Positions 39,690-49,963 of a DNA stretch of 64,000 nucleotides are shown here, piece after piece; the first letter of the stretch is position 1, and each line of letters opens with the position of its first letter. The notes beneath the pieces were generated by a model that was given only the letters and a program-made list of their open reading frames with translations, had not been told where the DNA came from and made no database searches. The stretch covers positions 58,272 through 122,271 of the forward strand of contig CAZSBG010000003.1 in assembly GCA_964605145.1 (NCBI GenBank), given 5' to 3'. This stretch comes from CAZSBG01 sp964605145 (GTDB lineage: Bacteria > Zhuqueibacterota > Zhuqueibacteria > Thermofontimicrobiales > Thermofontimicrobiaceae). The translations under genes were made by a program, and so were the position numbers.

Positions 39690-42600
39690 TCATTTCTCCA
39701 ACGCATTCTTTAAAACAGTTGCCAATTCTTCTATTTTGAAAGGTTTTGATAAATAACCGCAAAAACCATATTTTTCATAGTTGGACATCACCGGCGCGTT
39801 GGAATAGCCACTGGTTACAATTGCCCTGACATCAGAATCAATCTTTTTGAGATTTGAAATAGTTTCTTTGCCGCCCATGCCACCAGGCACAGTGAGATCC
39901 ATGATTAGCACGTCGTAGGGATGTCCATCTTCTCGGGCCTGGCGAAATTTTTTTATCATTTCAGTTCCGTCGCTCACGCTATCAACCGTGTAACCCAGTG
40001 TTCCGACCATGCGCTTAAAGGATGTTCGTATGATTTCTTCATCATCCATGACCAAAATTCGTCTATCTCCGCCGCTGTGCTTTATTTCTGTTCGCGGCCT
40101 GGTAATATTGATTTTTTCTGAAGCGGGCAGATATACCTTAAACGTCGTTCCTTTACCTAATTTGGAATCGACTGTAATATATCCCCGATGCTTTTTGATT
40201 ATCGAGTAAACAGTGGCCAGTCCCAGTCCGCTGCCCTTTTGTTTTGTGGTAAAATAAGGATCGAAAATTTTGTCGAGATGCTCTTTCTGGATGCCATGCC
40301 CCTGATCACGAATGGATATTTCCACAAAACTACCGCGAATACTTTTCTGGCCAAAAATTTTTGTATGTTTATCCAAAACAATGTTTGAGCATTCTACTTT
40401 AACGACTCCGCCTTCCGGCATTGCCTGATCTGCATTAATCACTAAATTCTGAATCACCTGGTTCATTTGTCCAACATCCACTTCCACCGGCCACAAATCG
40501 TTCGGCAGGATGAATTCATACTGGACATTGGAGCCGCGCAGGGCAAATGCGGTGGAATCTTTGATCAGGTCATGAATCGTCGCTGTTTTTTTCACCGGCG
40601 CGCCTCCAATTGAAAAAGTGAGCAGTTGCTGCGTCAGATCTTTCGCTCGGAGCGATGCTTTTTCAACCTCGGAAAGCACCTCGTATGTTTCTGATGCCTG
40701 GTCAATATCCATCTTGGCCAGGGTGATATTGCCGAGAATTGCAGTCAGAATATTATTGAAATCATGGGCAATCCCGCCGGCCAGTGTTCCAACGGACTCC
40801 AGTTTATTGGCTTTCTGAAGTTCTTCCTCAATTTTTCGTCGTTCTGTGATGTCACGAAATACCAGAACCGCGCCAACAACTTTGTTATTCATATCCTTGA
40901 TTGGCGCCCAGCTATGCGAAATCATTTTTTCGCTTCCATCCTGAGCAATGAGCCGGGAACCATTTTCTATATTGATAATTCTGCCGGTTCGTAACACGCG
41001 ATCAATCGGATGTTTCCTCGGTGGTTTATTGTTTTTGGTGAGGAAATTGAATATTTTTGAAATATGTTCGCCTTCGGCATCTTTTTGTCGCCAGGCAGTG
41101 AGCACTTCAGCGACTTTATTGATGAGTAAAATGTTTCCGTAGATATCGGTGGTAATAACGCCGTCCGCAATGCTTCGCAACGTTACAGCGAGCCGCTCTT
41201 TTTCTTCAGCCAGTATTGTTTTGGACTGTTTTAATTCAGTGATATCTCGGGCAATGCCACACAGACCAAAAATCGCTCCAGCGCTATCCTTCATTGGCAC
41301 ACGAATGACATCAAAACTTCTTTGCTCGCCCTCTTTTACCAATCCTGATTCTTCCCGAACAACGATCTCACCACTTAGCGCCTTCCTGTCAATGGCTTCA
41401 TTGAATTGTGCCACATCTTCACCAAAAACATCTGCATCGGTTTTACCCACAATAACTTCGGACTTCATCTTGAAAATATTCTCCGTTGCAGGATTGATGG
41501 TAATATAGCGTAAATCTTTATCTTTAAGAAAAATGATATCCTGAGCCGTTTCAAAAATTGCTCGAAATCGCTCTTCACTTTCGCGCAGAGCCTCTTCACC
41601 TTGTTTTCGATCAATAGCCACAGCAGCCTGATTTCCAATGGCGACCAACAGTTCCCGATCGCGCTCCGTGTATTTATGTTTCGGGTCATAACTCTGAACA
41701 ACCAGCACTCCCATCGCTTTATACCGAACATACAATGGCACCGCCAGCCATGATTCCGGCAGCGTGCCGATAATTTCTACTTCGCCCTTCTCATACAAAT
41801 CATCTAAAATTTCGGGAGTAAGCAACAACGGTTTGCCGGTTCGCAATATGTACTCAGTCAGTCCACGTCTTTTGGCACGCGGTTTCGGTGGGGGATCGTA
41901 TTTATCGACAAACAGCGGAAATGAAACCTGTTCAGCGAGAGGATCATACAATGCAATGTAACAATTTTCCGCATACATCACTTTTTCAATATTTCGGCGA
42001 ATTGTCATCAACAATTCATCAAGATTTTCGGTGGTACTGACAGCCTCGCCAATTTCATATAAAATTTCCCGCTCATTTTCAGTGCGCTTTCTTTCCAATG
42101 ATTCCATGGCCAGAGAAACCATGTCAGCAATGGTGCCGGCAAAATCCTGATCCTCTGATGTCCATTCTCTTTGCGGGCCGATATGTTCACAGCAGACAAC
42201 GCCCACAGTTTTTCCGTGAATTCGAACCGGAGCATCCAGTATTGAAGTGATGCCATAATTCGCCAGGTAATCATCTGCAAATTCGCTGGTCACAGGATCG
42301 GTAATGGCGTCAACCGCGGCAATGGTGCGGCTCATTTCCAACGCGCTAAAATATTTTGGGTATTTGTCGACCTGAATAATTTCATCGATGGTGAAATATC
42401 CTGAGCTGAGCTTCAATCCTAACAGACCACGCATTTGTGCATGATTTTTATCAAATTTCCAGATAGTCACCTGCTCTGCATCAAGGGTTGAAGCTGCTAC
42501 ATCCGCGATTTTTCTGAGGGCAAACTTCAAATCAGAAAAATTTTCTTTGGCCAGTTCAACAATCGCTTTTTGATTGCGAAGTATTTGCTCGGTACGATGC

Positions 42601-43451
42601 CTTTCCATGGCCTCTTCTCTCTTGCGATCTGTGATATTTTTTATCGTACCAATACTCACCATCTTGCCGCGGTAATTGACAACTCCAACATTCATGTTCA
42701 CATAAACTTTTCTTTTGCCATCCTTATGAAGCAATCGGAATTCATACTCCCTGGGCACACGAATCCCCTTCAATCTTTTTTCGTAACGATCGAGTACGAG
42801 TTCGATATCGTTTTTTGGAATCACTTCATCAAAGGATTTTTTCAGCAATTCTTCAACTTTATAACCAATCATACGTGCAAAAGCCTCGTTGACGAAAATC
42901 AACTTTTTGTCCTGAATGAGAAAAACCCCATCCTGGATATTATCAACGAGCGTCCTGTACTTATCTTCCGATTCAACCAATGCCTCTTCAGTCCGCTTAC
43001 GCTCGGAAATATCACGAACCACGCAAATCAATCCGCCGTCATCAATTGCAGTCAGCGAAACTTCCTGGTTAAATTTAGAACCATCCTTTCGCTTTCCAAC
43101 GGATGTGCCGAACCAATGTCCCTTTCTGGCCAAAACTGGCATATAAAATTTTTCGAAAGTATCAATTTCAGACTTGTAATAAAGCGTTCGCCAGCTTTTG
43201 CCAATCAATTCCTCGGGACTTTCATAGCCGTAAATTTGGGCATGCGCTTTGTTGAGATAAATATACGTCTCGTTCTCATCCAAAATGGCGATTCCATCAT
43301 GAGCGGCTTCTATGGCCAAAAGTTGAACCAAGTAATTATTTTTCTTTCTCTCAATTTTGTTTTCTGTCGCTCCGATTTCCTTGAGTTCTTTTTTAAGGCG
43401 TTCGTTCTCTGCGATTAACTGTTCTTTTGTCATTCCTTTTTCCGACTTCAT
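39690..43451 (-). CDS. Large cytoplasmic hybrid sensor histidine kinase
   Basis: About 1253 residues from ATG 43451 (GGAGG upstream, short spacing). Domains in order: PAS (~40-155), PAS (~160-280), GAF (~300-455), GAF (~460-620), PAS (~630-740), PAS (~750-875), HisKA with GGIAHDFNN (His896), HATPase (~1000-1110, DQGHGIQ and GSGLGLATV) and a receiver domain (~1132-1253, phosphoacceptor Asp1185 in IMDLTVPGG). No transmembrane segment is visible, so it senses a cytoplasmic signal; the GAF and PAS ligands cannot be named. No partner response regulator lies nearby. Confidence 0.92.
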   Translation of the reverse strand: MKSEKGMTKEQLIAENERLKKELKEIGATENKIERKKNNYLVQLLAIEAAHDGIAILDENETYIYLNKAHAQIYGYESPEELIGKSWRTLYYKSEIDTFEKFYMPVLARKGHWFGTSVGKRKDGSKFNQEVSLTAIDDGGLICVVRDISERKRTEEALVESEDKYRTLVDNIQDGVFLIQDKKLIFVNEAFARMIGYKVEELLKKSFDEVIPKNDIELVLDRYEKRLKGIRVPREYEFRLLHKDGKRKVYVNMNVGVVNYRGKMVSIGTIKNITDRKREEAMERHRTEQILRNQKAIVELAKENFSDLKFALRKIADVAASTLDAEQVTIWKFDKNHAQMRGLLGLKLSSGYFTIDEIIQVDKYPKYFSALEMSRTIAAVDAITDPVTSEFADDYLANYGITSILDAPVRIHGKTVGVVCCEHIGPQREWTSEDQDFAGTIADMVSLAMESLERKRTENEREILYEIGEAVSTTENLDELLMTIRRNIEKVMYAENCYIALYDPLAEQVSFPLFVDKYDPPPKPRAKRRGLTEYILRTGKPLLLTPEILDDLYEKGEVEIIGTLPESWLAVPLYVRYKAMGVLVVQSYDPKHKYTERDRELLVAIGNQAAVAIDRKQGEEALRESEERFRAIFETAQDIIFLKDKDLRYITINPATENIFKMKSEVIVGKTDADVFGEDVAQFNEAIDRKALSGEIVVREESGLVKEGEQRSFDVIRVPMKDSAGAIFGLCGIARDITELKQSKTILAEEKERLAVTLRSIADGVITTDIYGNILLINKVAEVLTAWRQKDAEGEHISKIFNFLTKNNKPPRKHPIDRVLRTGRIINIENGSRLIAQDGSEKMISHSWAPIKDMNNKVVGAVLVFRDITERRKIEEELQKANKLESVGTLAGGIAHDFNNILTAILGNITLAKMDIDQASETYEVLSEVEKASLRAKDLTQQLLTFSIGGAPVKKTATIHDLIKDSTAFALRGSNVQYEFILPNDLWPVEVDVGQMNQVIQNLVINADQAMPEGGVVKVECSNIVLDKHTKIFGQKSIRGSFVEISIRDQGHGIQKEHLDKIFDPYFTTKQKGSGLGLATVYSIIKKHRGYITVDSKLGKGTTFKVYLPASEKINITRPRTEIKHSGGDRRILVMDDEEIIRTSFKRMVGTLGYTVDSVSDGTEMIKKFRQAREDGHPYDVLIMDLTVPGGMGGKETISNLKKIDSDVRAIVTSGYSNAPVMSNYEKYGFCGYLSKPFKIEELATVLKNALEK

Positions 43452-43836
43452 CTTTCCTCCAGCCCATTTCATTTTCATGTATTCATTGAAACAGTTCAGA
43501 ATTTAGGCGCAATATTTATTCTAAATGAATAGTACTCATCTTTTCAAAATGTTGTCTGGGAGCTGAATTTCACTAAAACATTGATAAGTCCACTAAAATC
43601 CGGAATTATTTTTAATACCTTCCAAAGAATGGATCATCAATTCAGCGCACAATCCTGTAATTTGAATATTGGGTAATATAATTATTCTGTTTTCTATTTT
43701 CAAGAAAAAACAGGTTGTTAATATTATTTAATTTTGTCAAAAAAAAAGATTGAAACGTAACATCCATATCTGTTTCAATCTTCACTTTTAATCGTATTAT
43801 TGAGATTTCGAGGCTATCATCAAATTCTCTTATGAT
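43452..43836. other. Gene-free stretch between the histidine kinase and MeaB
   Basis: This 385-base AT-rich region holds the MeaB terminator (43739-43782) and presumably the kinase promoter. I see no coding frame, tRNA or clear repeat in the rest. Confidence 0.5.
43739..43782 (-). terminator. Rho-independent terminator downstream of MeaB
   Basis: On the minus strand GATTGAAAC-type arms (43772-43782 and 43746-43756, 11 bp, perfect) enclose a 15-base loop and are followed by a run of T (nine A on the plus strand, 43739-43747). It starts ~55 bases after the MeaB stop codon. Confidence 0.65.
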
Positions 43837-44784
43837 TTACTTCTGATTTTGCTGAAAAACCTCCAATAGCTCCTCGCTGACTGAATACGGCGAACGCTTT
43901 TTATTGATAATCTGTTCCAGCCGGGTGGCCAACTGGTCTTCAATTTGAGGCTGCCAGAACTGTTCGAGCAACCTGGATTTTACAATTTGCCGTACATAAT
44001 GTTCAATCCTCGCTCGATGCTTTTCAACACGAATATTGGTTTTGTTCTGATATTTTAAATGGTCTGTCAGGGCGAGAACCAGTTCTTCGATCCCTTCTCC
44101 AGAATTTGCTATGGTTTTAACCAGGGGAGGATTCCATCTGCGTTTTTCTTTGCCCAGCTCCAGCACATAGTTTAATTCCATCAAGACGCGGTCTGCGCCC
44201 TCGCGATCCGATTTGTTGATACAAAATACATCCGCGATTTCCATCAGTCCGGCTTTCATGGCCTGAATGGAATCGCCGGACTCCGGCACGAGCACGACCG
44301 CGGTCGTATCAGCCGCTTCGACAATATCCAGCTCGGACTGGCCCACACCGACTGTTTCGAAGATGATGATATCCATTCCAAATGCATCCAGTAAATCTGC
44401 GGCTTCCTGCGTCCTCATGGCCAATCCTCCCAGGCTTCCCCGCGTGGCCATGCTTCGGATGAACACGCCGGGGTCCAGGGCAAGGTCGCCCATGCGAATC
44501 CTGTCGCCCAACAGCGCGCCGCCGGTAAAGGGGCTGGTCGGGTCCACGGCGATGATGCCCACTGTTTTTTTCTGGTTTCGGTAATATTTTGTCAATTGAT
44601 TGACCAGCGTACTTTTCCCGGCGCCGGGAGGGCCGGTAATGCCAATGCGATAACTGCGTCCGGTTCGATAATAGACTTTATCGAGCATCTGAACCGCGCC
44701 ATCGGTTTCATTTTCAATGAGAGAAATCAGGCGAGACAACGCGCGTCGGTCGCCGGATAAAAATCGTTTCACTAAATCTTCCAT
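43837..44784 (-). CDS. meaB: MeaB/ArgK-type G3E GTPase
   Basis: The 315-residue P-loop GTPase has GITGPPGAGKSTLVNQL (Walker A), DPTSPFTGGALLGDRIRM, ETVGVGQSELDI and NKSDREGAD, all typical of MeaB/ArgK. MeaB protects and loads methylmalonyl-CoA mutase or related B12 mutases. No mutase gene is in this window, so the partner must be encoded elsewhere. It implies B12-dependent acyl-CoA mutase activity in the organism. The start at 44784 follows GGAATG. Confidence 0.92.
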   Translation of the reverse strand: MEDLVKRFLSGDRRALSRLISLIENETDGAVQMLDKVYYRTGRSYRIGITGPPGAGKSTLVNQLTKYYRNQKKTVGIIAVDPTSPFTGGALLGDRIRMGDLALDPGVFIRSMATRGSLGGLAMRTQEAADLLDAFGMDIIIFETVGVGQSELDIVEAADTTAVVLVPESGDSIQAMKAGLMEIADVFCINKSDREGADRVLMELNYVLELGKEKRRWNPPLVKTIANSGEGIEELVLALTDHLKYQNKTNIRVEKHRARIEHYVRQIVKSRLLEQFWQPQIEDQLATRLEQIINKKRSPYSVSEELLEVFQQNQK

Positions 44785-44889
44785 GAATCATTCCGGGTAA
44801 TTTAAATAATATGTTCTTCCCACAAAACACACGAATTGACGCGAAATGCAAGATAGAAATTTTTACTTTTTTGAATACTATTTTTTCAT

Positions 44890-45660
44890 TTATTCCGCAT
44901 GTTCCGCGTGCTCACTAAAATTATCGCGTTCCCACAGCTTGGCATATTTGGTGAACACATAATTGGCTGAAAAAACGCATAGCAGAAATCCCTGGATTCC
45001 ATCGAGGAATCCCCGCTTCAAAATATACATTTTGAAAAATGCAAACAGGGGCCTGAACAGCAGATCACTGAGTCTAAATGTTTTATTCCGCGCTGCCAGA
45101 TCGTCGATGGCCAGCGATGTGTACCGGTTGAATTTGGTGTAGTAATGTTCGATATTTCGATCCGTGAAATGCAGGAGATCGTGCTGCAACCGGCCGCGCG
45201 GTTTTTCGAACTGCAAACCTTCGTGCACGCTGGAATTATCAAACGTCGCGGTCCCGCGCTTGAACAAGCGCAGTACATAACCGGGGTACCAGCCGCAATG
45301 CTTGATCCAGCGACCCAAAAAATACGCCTTTCGCGGGATTTCATAGCCATCGAATTCCCCGTTCCCTGCAACTATATTTTCAATTTCTTCTCTCAGGCCG
45401 TCGGTCACACGCTCATCCGCATCGATCCACAAAATCCAGTCCGACGTGGTTTGTTCCAGCGCAAAATTTTTAGCGGCCGCATAGCCCTGCCAGTCCACAT
45501 CAAAAACTTTTTCGGTATATTGTGCGGCAATGTCCCTTGTTCGGTCGGCGCTGTGGGAATCGACAATGACGATTTCATCGGCCCATTTCACCGATTCCAG
45601 GCATTCTCCGATGTTGCGCTCTTCGTTCAGCGTGATTATTATCGCGGAAATGCTGCTCAA
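44890..45660 (-). CDS. Family 2 glycosyltransferase (WaaE/KdtX-like), copy a
   Basis: The 256-residue GT-A enzyme begins with a TTG codon overlapping the stop of the GT9 gene (TTGA), with GGGAGACGG upstream. ISAIIITLNEERNIGECLES, IVDSHSADRT and WIDADERVT (DxD-like) identify a WaaE-type GT2. Copy b at 50 kb is a close paralogue. It likely adds a sugar to the lipid A-core or a similar glycolipid at the cytoplasmic face. A C-terminal hydrophobic stretch may attach it to the membrane. Confidence 0.87.
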   Translation of the reverse strand: MSSISAIIITLNEERNIGECLESVKWADEIVIVDSHSADRTRDIAAQYTEKVFDVDWQGYAAAKNFALEQTTSDWILWIDADERVTDGLREEIENIVAGNGEFDGYEIPRKAYFLGRWIKHCGWYPGYVLRLFKRGTATFDNSSVHEGLQFEKPRGRLQHDLLHFTDRNIEHYYTKFNRYTSLAIDDLAARNKTFRLSDLLFRPLFAFFKMYILKRGFLDGIQGFLLCVFSANYVFTKYAKLWERDNFSEHAEHAE

Positions 45661-46799
45661 ACCGTCTCCCGTTTCAATTCACCGTTTCTGAATTTCTCAT
45701 AATAATTTTTGATGTGCCCAAAGAATTCATCCATGTTCAACTCATCGATGCAGCGGAAATAATTACAGAGCGAATCCCAGCAGGGTGCGCAATCGACGCT
45801 GGAGACAATTTTCACGCCGCGGTCGTACAGGTCAATTTCCTGGGGACAGCTCATACCAAACCAGGCAATCACATGCTTTTTCAATCCGATGGCTGCGTGC
45901 ATGCCAAACGTATCGCCGGTGATGACGAGATCCGCCAGGTTGATGAAACACAATCCTTTTCTCAGTCCCATGGTCGTCGGCGTGCTGATGACCGGCCCGC
46001 GAATTTCGGCAGCAATTTGCTCGTTTCGCTCGGTATCTTCTTTGCCGCCCAAAAGCAGCACTTTCGTTTCCGGCAATTCAGCGAAAATTTGATTGATCAG
46101 TTCAATATGCTGGTCAATTTTCATTTTCTTCTGGGGCCACTTGGCGGAACAGCCGGTGTTGAAACCAATGACAAAATCGTCCGTTGAAATTCCATTTTCT
46201 GTTCGATATTTTTGGCAGAACGCCTTTTCTGCGAATGATAAATTCAGAATATACTCATCCCGCTGAAATTCCAGATCGAATGTCTCGGCTAAAATATGCT
46301 GGCCGGTTCGTTGATTTTCGAAGAATTTGTAATGGTCGTCCAGTCCCAGTTTGTAATTGTAAATGGCTCCCTCGTTCAGTGCAATCACCGCGCCGTTTTC
46401 GTTGATGCCAAATCCCATTTTCTTTTCAGCGTGCAGGCGATTGATGAAAGCGCCGGAGTTCTGATTTTTGTCCGCGTTCAACACAACATCGAATTGCATC
46501 TCCCCGAGGATGAGCCGCGTTTCATCGTCCCAGCGGTAAATTTTGTCGATGAGCGGATTGTGCAGCAGCAGCGGATACGCATTGGGCAGCGTAATCCAAC
46601 TGATGAAGCTCTGCGGATATTTTTTCTTCAGCGCCGGAAGCTGGGCCGTGGTCATAATCACATCGCCCATGGCGTCCAGATTGATGATAAGAATTTTGGT
46701 GCCGAACGGCCGTTCATCTTTGCATTCCAGGCATTTTTTACCTGGCTCGCAGGGGCTGTAGCCGGTGAATGTTTTGCATTGCGGAATTCGGAGATTCAT
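45657..46799 (-). CDS. Family 9 glycosyltransferase (heptosyltransferase-like), copy a
   Basis: About 380 residues from the ATG at 46799, which shares its A with the TGA of the GT4 gene. An N-terminal Cys-rich segment (CKTFTGYSPCEPGKKCLECK) precedes the GT9 core with ILIINLDAMGDVIMTTAQLP and ITGDTFGMHAAIGLKKHVIAWFG. GT9 enzymes transfer heptose or similar sugars from ADP-sugar to lipopolysaccharide core. The four-to-six cysteine N-terminal motif is unusual and could bind zinc. Confidence 0.85.
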   Translation of the reverse strand: MNLRIPQCKTFTGYSPCEPGKKCLECKDERPFGTKILIINLDAMGDVIMTTAQLPALKKKYPQSFISWITLPNAYPLLLHNPLIDKIYRWDDETRLILGEMQFDVVLNADKNQNSGAFINRLHAEKKMGFGINENGAVIALNEGAIYNYKLGLDDHYKFFENQRTGQHILAETFDLEFQRDEYILNLSFAEKAFCQKYRTENGISTDDFVIGFNTGCSAKWPQKKMKIDQHIELINQIFAELPETKVLLLGGKEDTERNEQIAAEIRGPVISTPTTMGLRKGLCFINLADLVITGDTFGMHAAIGLKKHVIAWFGMSCPQEIDLYDRGVKIVSSVDCAPCWDSLCNYFRCIDELNMDEFFGHIKNYYEKFRNGELKRETV

Positions 46800-47920
46800 C
46801 AACGTTGATTTCCCTTTCTTAAATTAACGGTTTGCTGAAAAAACAGTGATTCGTAATGATCGATCATTCGATTGAGAGTGAATTTTTCATCCACGACTTT
46901 TTTCCCGTTTTCCCCCATTGTTTTTGCCAGGGCTGGATTTTGAATTAATTTTGAAATCGCCTCAGCTAATTGCGCTGAATCTTTCGGCGGCACCACAAAA
47001 CCGGTTTTTTCATGAATAACAATTTCAGGCATGCTGCTGATTTGCGTGGTGACGCACGGCTTGCCCGCTGCCATGGCTTCGATGAGAACAATGCCGAAAC
47101 CCTCCCACAGCGAAGGCAGCACCAGCATGTTTATCGTTCGCATAATGTCCGGCGTGTCTTTGCGGAATCCCAGAACATGAATACGTTCGGTCAAACGATT
47201 TACGTTAGAAAAGGCTCGGATAGTCGCGTCTAAATCGCCCTGTCCTGTCATCAGCAAATGCGCATTTTCGTGACTGTCCGCAACCTTTTTGAATGCTTCC
47301 AGCAGATACACAATTCCTTTTTGCACGTTCAATCGACCGACGAATCCGATGACGGGTGCATCCGAAGGAAGATTCAGCGATTCCCGCAAATCCCTGGTGC
47401 GATGATTTTGAAACCAGTCCGGTTCAATGCCATTGTAAATGACGTGTATTCGATCCGGATCGAGCCACGGTGCGTTGGAAATCAGCGTGTTTTTGGTGGA
47501 TTCCGAATTTGCCACGATCACATCCGCGAGACTGTTGTAGGTGAACCGATAATGCAGCCTGTTTTTCAGCGGCGTATCAATTCCCCGGCGGGAAAAGATG
47601 ATGGGTTTTCCGCCAAAACGAGACGCGATTCCGCTGATTCGAAGTTCTTTATCCATGTTGGTCAGCACAATATCGATATTGCGCTTTCGCATCAATTTCG
47701 CCATTTGATAAATGGTCACCGGATCGAAATCACCGCGGATGCGCATTGGGACGACGTCAATTCCCTGCTCCCGTGCATGGGGAAACATGTCCGCGTCCTT
47801 TCGGCACACTAGCGTGACGCGATGCCCGCGCCTTCGCAGTTCCGAGAGCGCTGTCACCATCCATACTTCGCCGCCGCCGTACATCTGCACAGAATTGATA
47901 AAGAGAATATTCAGCTTCAT
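46799..47920 (-). CDS. Family 4 glycosyltransferase
   Basis: The 373-residue GT-B enzyme has MYGGGEVWMVTALSELRRRG, VIGFVGRLNVQKGIVYLLEAF and LWEGFGIVLIEAMAAGKPCV, the EX7E motif of GT4. It starts two bases after the msbA stop codon. It adds a sugar during lipopolysaccharide or glycolipid synthesis; the donor cannot be assigned. Confidence 0.9.
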   Translation of the reverse strand: MKLNILFINSVQMYGGGEVWMVTALSELRRRGHRVTLVCRKDADMFPHAREQGIDVVPMRIRGDFDPVTIYQMAKLMRKRNIDIVLTNMDKELRISGIASRFGGKPIIFSRRGIDTPLKNRLHYRFTYNSLADVIVANSESTKNTLISNAPWLDPDRIHVIYNGIEPDWFQNHRTRDLRESLNLPSDAPVIGFVGRLNVQKGIVYLLEAFKKVADSHENAHLLMTGQGDLDATIRAFSNVNRLTERIHVLGFRKDTPDIMRTINMLVLPSLWEGFGIVLIEAMAAGKPCVTTQISSMPEIVIHEKTGFVVPPKDSAQLAEAISKLIQNPALAKTMGENGKKVVDEKFTLNRMIDHYESLFFQQTVNLRKGNQR

Positions 47921-47922
47921 AA

Positions 47923-49833
47923 TTACCGACGGAATTGTAAATCATACAACATTTTATAAACACCCTGCTGATCGAGAAGTTCTTCATGCGTGCCGGACTG
48001 GACGATTCTGCCCTCTTTCAACACCAAAATTCGATCCACATTTTGAACTGTGGACAATCGGTGCGCAATCACGATGGTGGTGCGGTCTTTCATGAGATTT
48101 TCGATGGCTTCCTGCACCAGCAGTTCCGACTCTGTATCCAGCGACGACGTGGCCTCATCAAAAATGAGAATGGGCGGATTCTTCAAAATCGCGCGCGCAA
48201 TGGATATTCGCTGCCGTTGCCCGCCGGACAATTTCACCCCGCGATCGCCAATGATTGTGTCGTATCCTTCAGGCATATCCAGGATGAACTCGTGCGCGTT
48301 TGCGGCTTTCGTCGCCTGAAAAATCTGTTCATCCGAAATATATGACATGCCATAAGCAATATTGTTCCGAACCGTGTCATTGAATAAAATGATTTCCTGG
48401 GTTACGATGCCCATCTGGCTGCGCAGTGAATGTAATTTTACCTGCGAAATATCCACGCCGTCGATGGTGAGGTTCCCTTTCACCGGATCGTAAAATCTCG
48501 GAATTAAATCCACGAGTGTGGATTTACCTGCGCCGCTGGGACCAACCAGCGCCACTACTTCGCCGGGCTTCACCTCAAAATTTATATCGGAAAGAACCCA
48601 TTCTTCATCCTTATACGCAAAAGATACATCATGAAAAACGACGTGGCCCCGGGGTTCGGACAGTTTTAGTTTGCCGGTATTTTCGACTTCCTCGATGGGA
48701 CTGTCGAGTACCCGGAAAATTCGTTCCGCAGCAGCCAATCCTTCCTGAATGCTATTATTCACTCCGCTCAGCGCTTTGATGGGATGAACCAGCGAAAAAA
48801 TACAGACCAGAAAAAGGATGAAATACTCCGCGTCCAATCCCTGTCCGCTGAGCACCTGGGTGCCGCCGTACCATAGAATGACCAATCCTACTAACACGGA
48901 GAGCTGTTCCGTGAGCGGCGATGACAGCTTTTGGATGGCTGCGATTTTAAAGACATCCCGGAACCATCTTTCGGATTCCCGTTTGAACCGTTCGATCTCG
49001 AATTTTTCCATGGCAAACGCCTTGACCACACGAATGCCGCTCACTGTTTCCTGCAAAATGGATGTGAGCACCGCCATTTTTTCCTGCTGCCGCGTGCTGT
49101 ATTTGCGGAGCTTTTTACCGATTCGGATAATCACCACCATACTCAACGGCAGCACCGTAAATGCGATAATGGTCAGTTTCCAGCTAATGACCAACGCCAT
49201 ACCGAGATACATCATAATCAAAATTGGGTCACGTGAAAGATTGGTGAAACTGACGTTGATTCCCTTGTTGGCGATCTCCACGTCGTTGGTCACGCGGGAA
49301 ATGAGCTGGCCGGCGCGACGTTTGTGAAAATAACTCAGCGGCAATCGCTGGAATCGACTGAACAGATCATCGCGAATATTTTTCATCACGCGCCGTTCGA
49401 TGTACGCCATAGTAAACGCCTGGCCATAACCGAAAATATTCTTCAGCAGAAAAAGCATGAAAAAGACGAACACAATACGACGCAGCGAGGCCATTTTCGT
49501 GCCCGCCATCAAATGCGTATCGACTTTTTCCTGCAACTCCGCGCGAAGCCTTTTCAGCAGATTCATTTTATTCTGAACATTTTCAACGGCATCACGCGGG
49601 CTGGCTTCCACATTGGCATTCGAAGAAAAGGAATCGCCGTTTGCCACCGCCTGCACTGAAGTCGTCTGATTCACCTGCGGCATGTCCACGGAAAACAATG
49701 TCCCCAGAAACGGCGCAATCATCCAGATGGATACACTGCTCAGCACAGCAAAAATCACCATACAAATGATGGAAACAATTAGCCAGCTAATGTAGGGCTT
49801 GATATATTTTAAAAGCCGAAAATAGAGTTTCAT
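47923..49833 (-). CDS. msbA: MsbA-type ABC exporter
   Basis: The 636-residue half-transporter has six transmembrane helices, then an ATPase domain with VGPSGAGKSTLVDLIPRFYDP, LSGGQRQRISIARA and ILIFDEATSS. It has an ~70-residue charged insertion after TM1 (residues ~55-110), longer than in E. coli MsbA. MsbA flips lipid A-core across the inner membrane, and the glycosyltransferase neighbourhood supports this. Confidence 0.88.
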   Translation of the reverse strand: MKLYFRLLKYIKPYISWLIVSIICMVIFAVLSSVSIWMIAPFLGTLFSVDMPQVNQTTSVQAVANGDSFSSNANVEASPRDAVENVQNKMNLLKRLRAELQEKVDTHLMAGTKMASLRRIVFVFFMLFLLKNIFGYGQAFTMAYIERRVMKNIRDDLFSRFQRLPLSYFHKRRAGQLISRVTNDVEIANKGINVSFTNLSRDPILIMMYLGMALVISWKLTIIAFTVLPLSMVVIIRIGKKLRKYSTRQQEKMAVLTSILQETVSGIRVVKAFAMEKFEIERFKRESERWFRDVFKIAAIQKLSSPLTEQLSVLVGLVILWYGGTQVLSGQGLDAEYFILFLVCIFSLVHPIKALSGVNNSIQEGLAAAERIFRVLDSPIEEVENTGKLKLSEPRGHVVFHDVSFAYKDEEWVLSDINFEVKPGEVVALVGPSGAGKSTLVDLIPRFYDPVKGNLTIDGVDISQVKLHSLRSQMGIVTQEIILFNDTVRNNIAYGMSYISDEQIFQATKAANAHEFILDMPEGYDTIIGDRGVKLSGGQRQRISIARAILKNPPILIFDEATSSLDTESELLVQEAIENLMKDRTTIVIAHRLSTVQNVDRILVLKEGRIVQSGTHEELLDQQGVYKMLYDLQFRR

Positions 49834-49844
49834 TTTTGACAGTC

Positions 49845-49896
49845 GTTAGTAGTTAGGTGTAAGGTGTTAGCACAAGACTTATAACTAACTACTAAC
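49845..49896. repeat. 12-bp inverted repeat upstream of msbA
   Basis: GTTAGTAGTTAG (49845-49856) is perfectly inverted at 49885-49896, with a TTAGGTGTTAG-like low-complexity filler between. Its location between msbA and the copy b glycosyltransferase suggests a decayed intergenic repeat. A regulatory role is not evident. Confidence 0.5.
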
Positions 49897-49963
49897 ACCT
49901 AATAACTTTTCCTTTTTTTAAATTTAAACTGGGCACAATTGAATTTACACAATTCAGCAACAC

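Noticed and set aside
49845..49896. Reading the 12-bp inverted repeat as an attachment site or integron attC
   Set aside because: Low-complexity TTAG-rich filler, no integrase nearby, and the position between two glycosyltransferase operon parts fits a decayed repeat.
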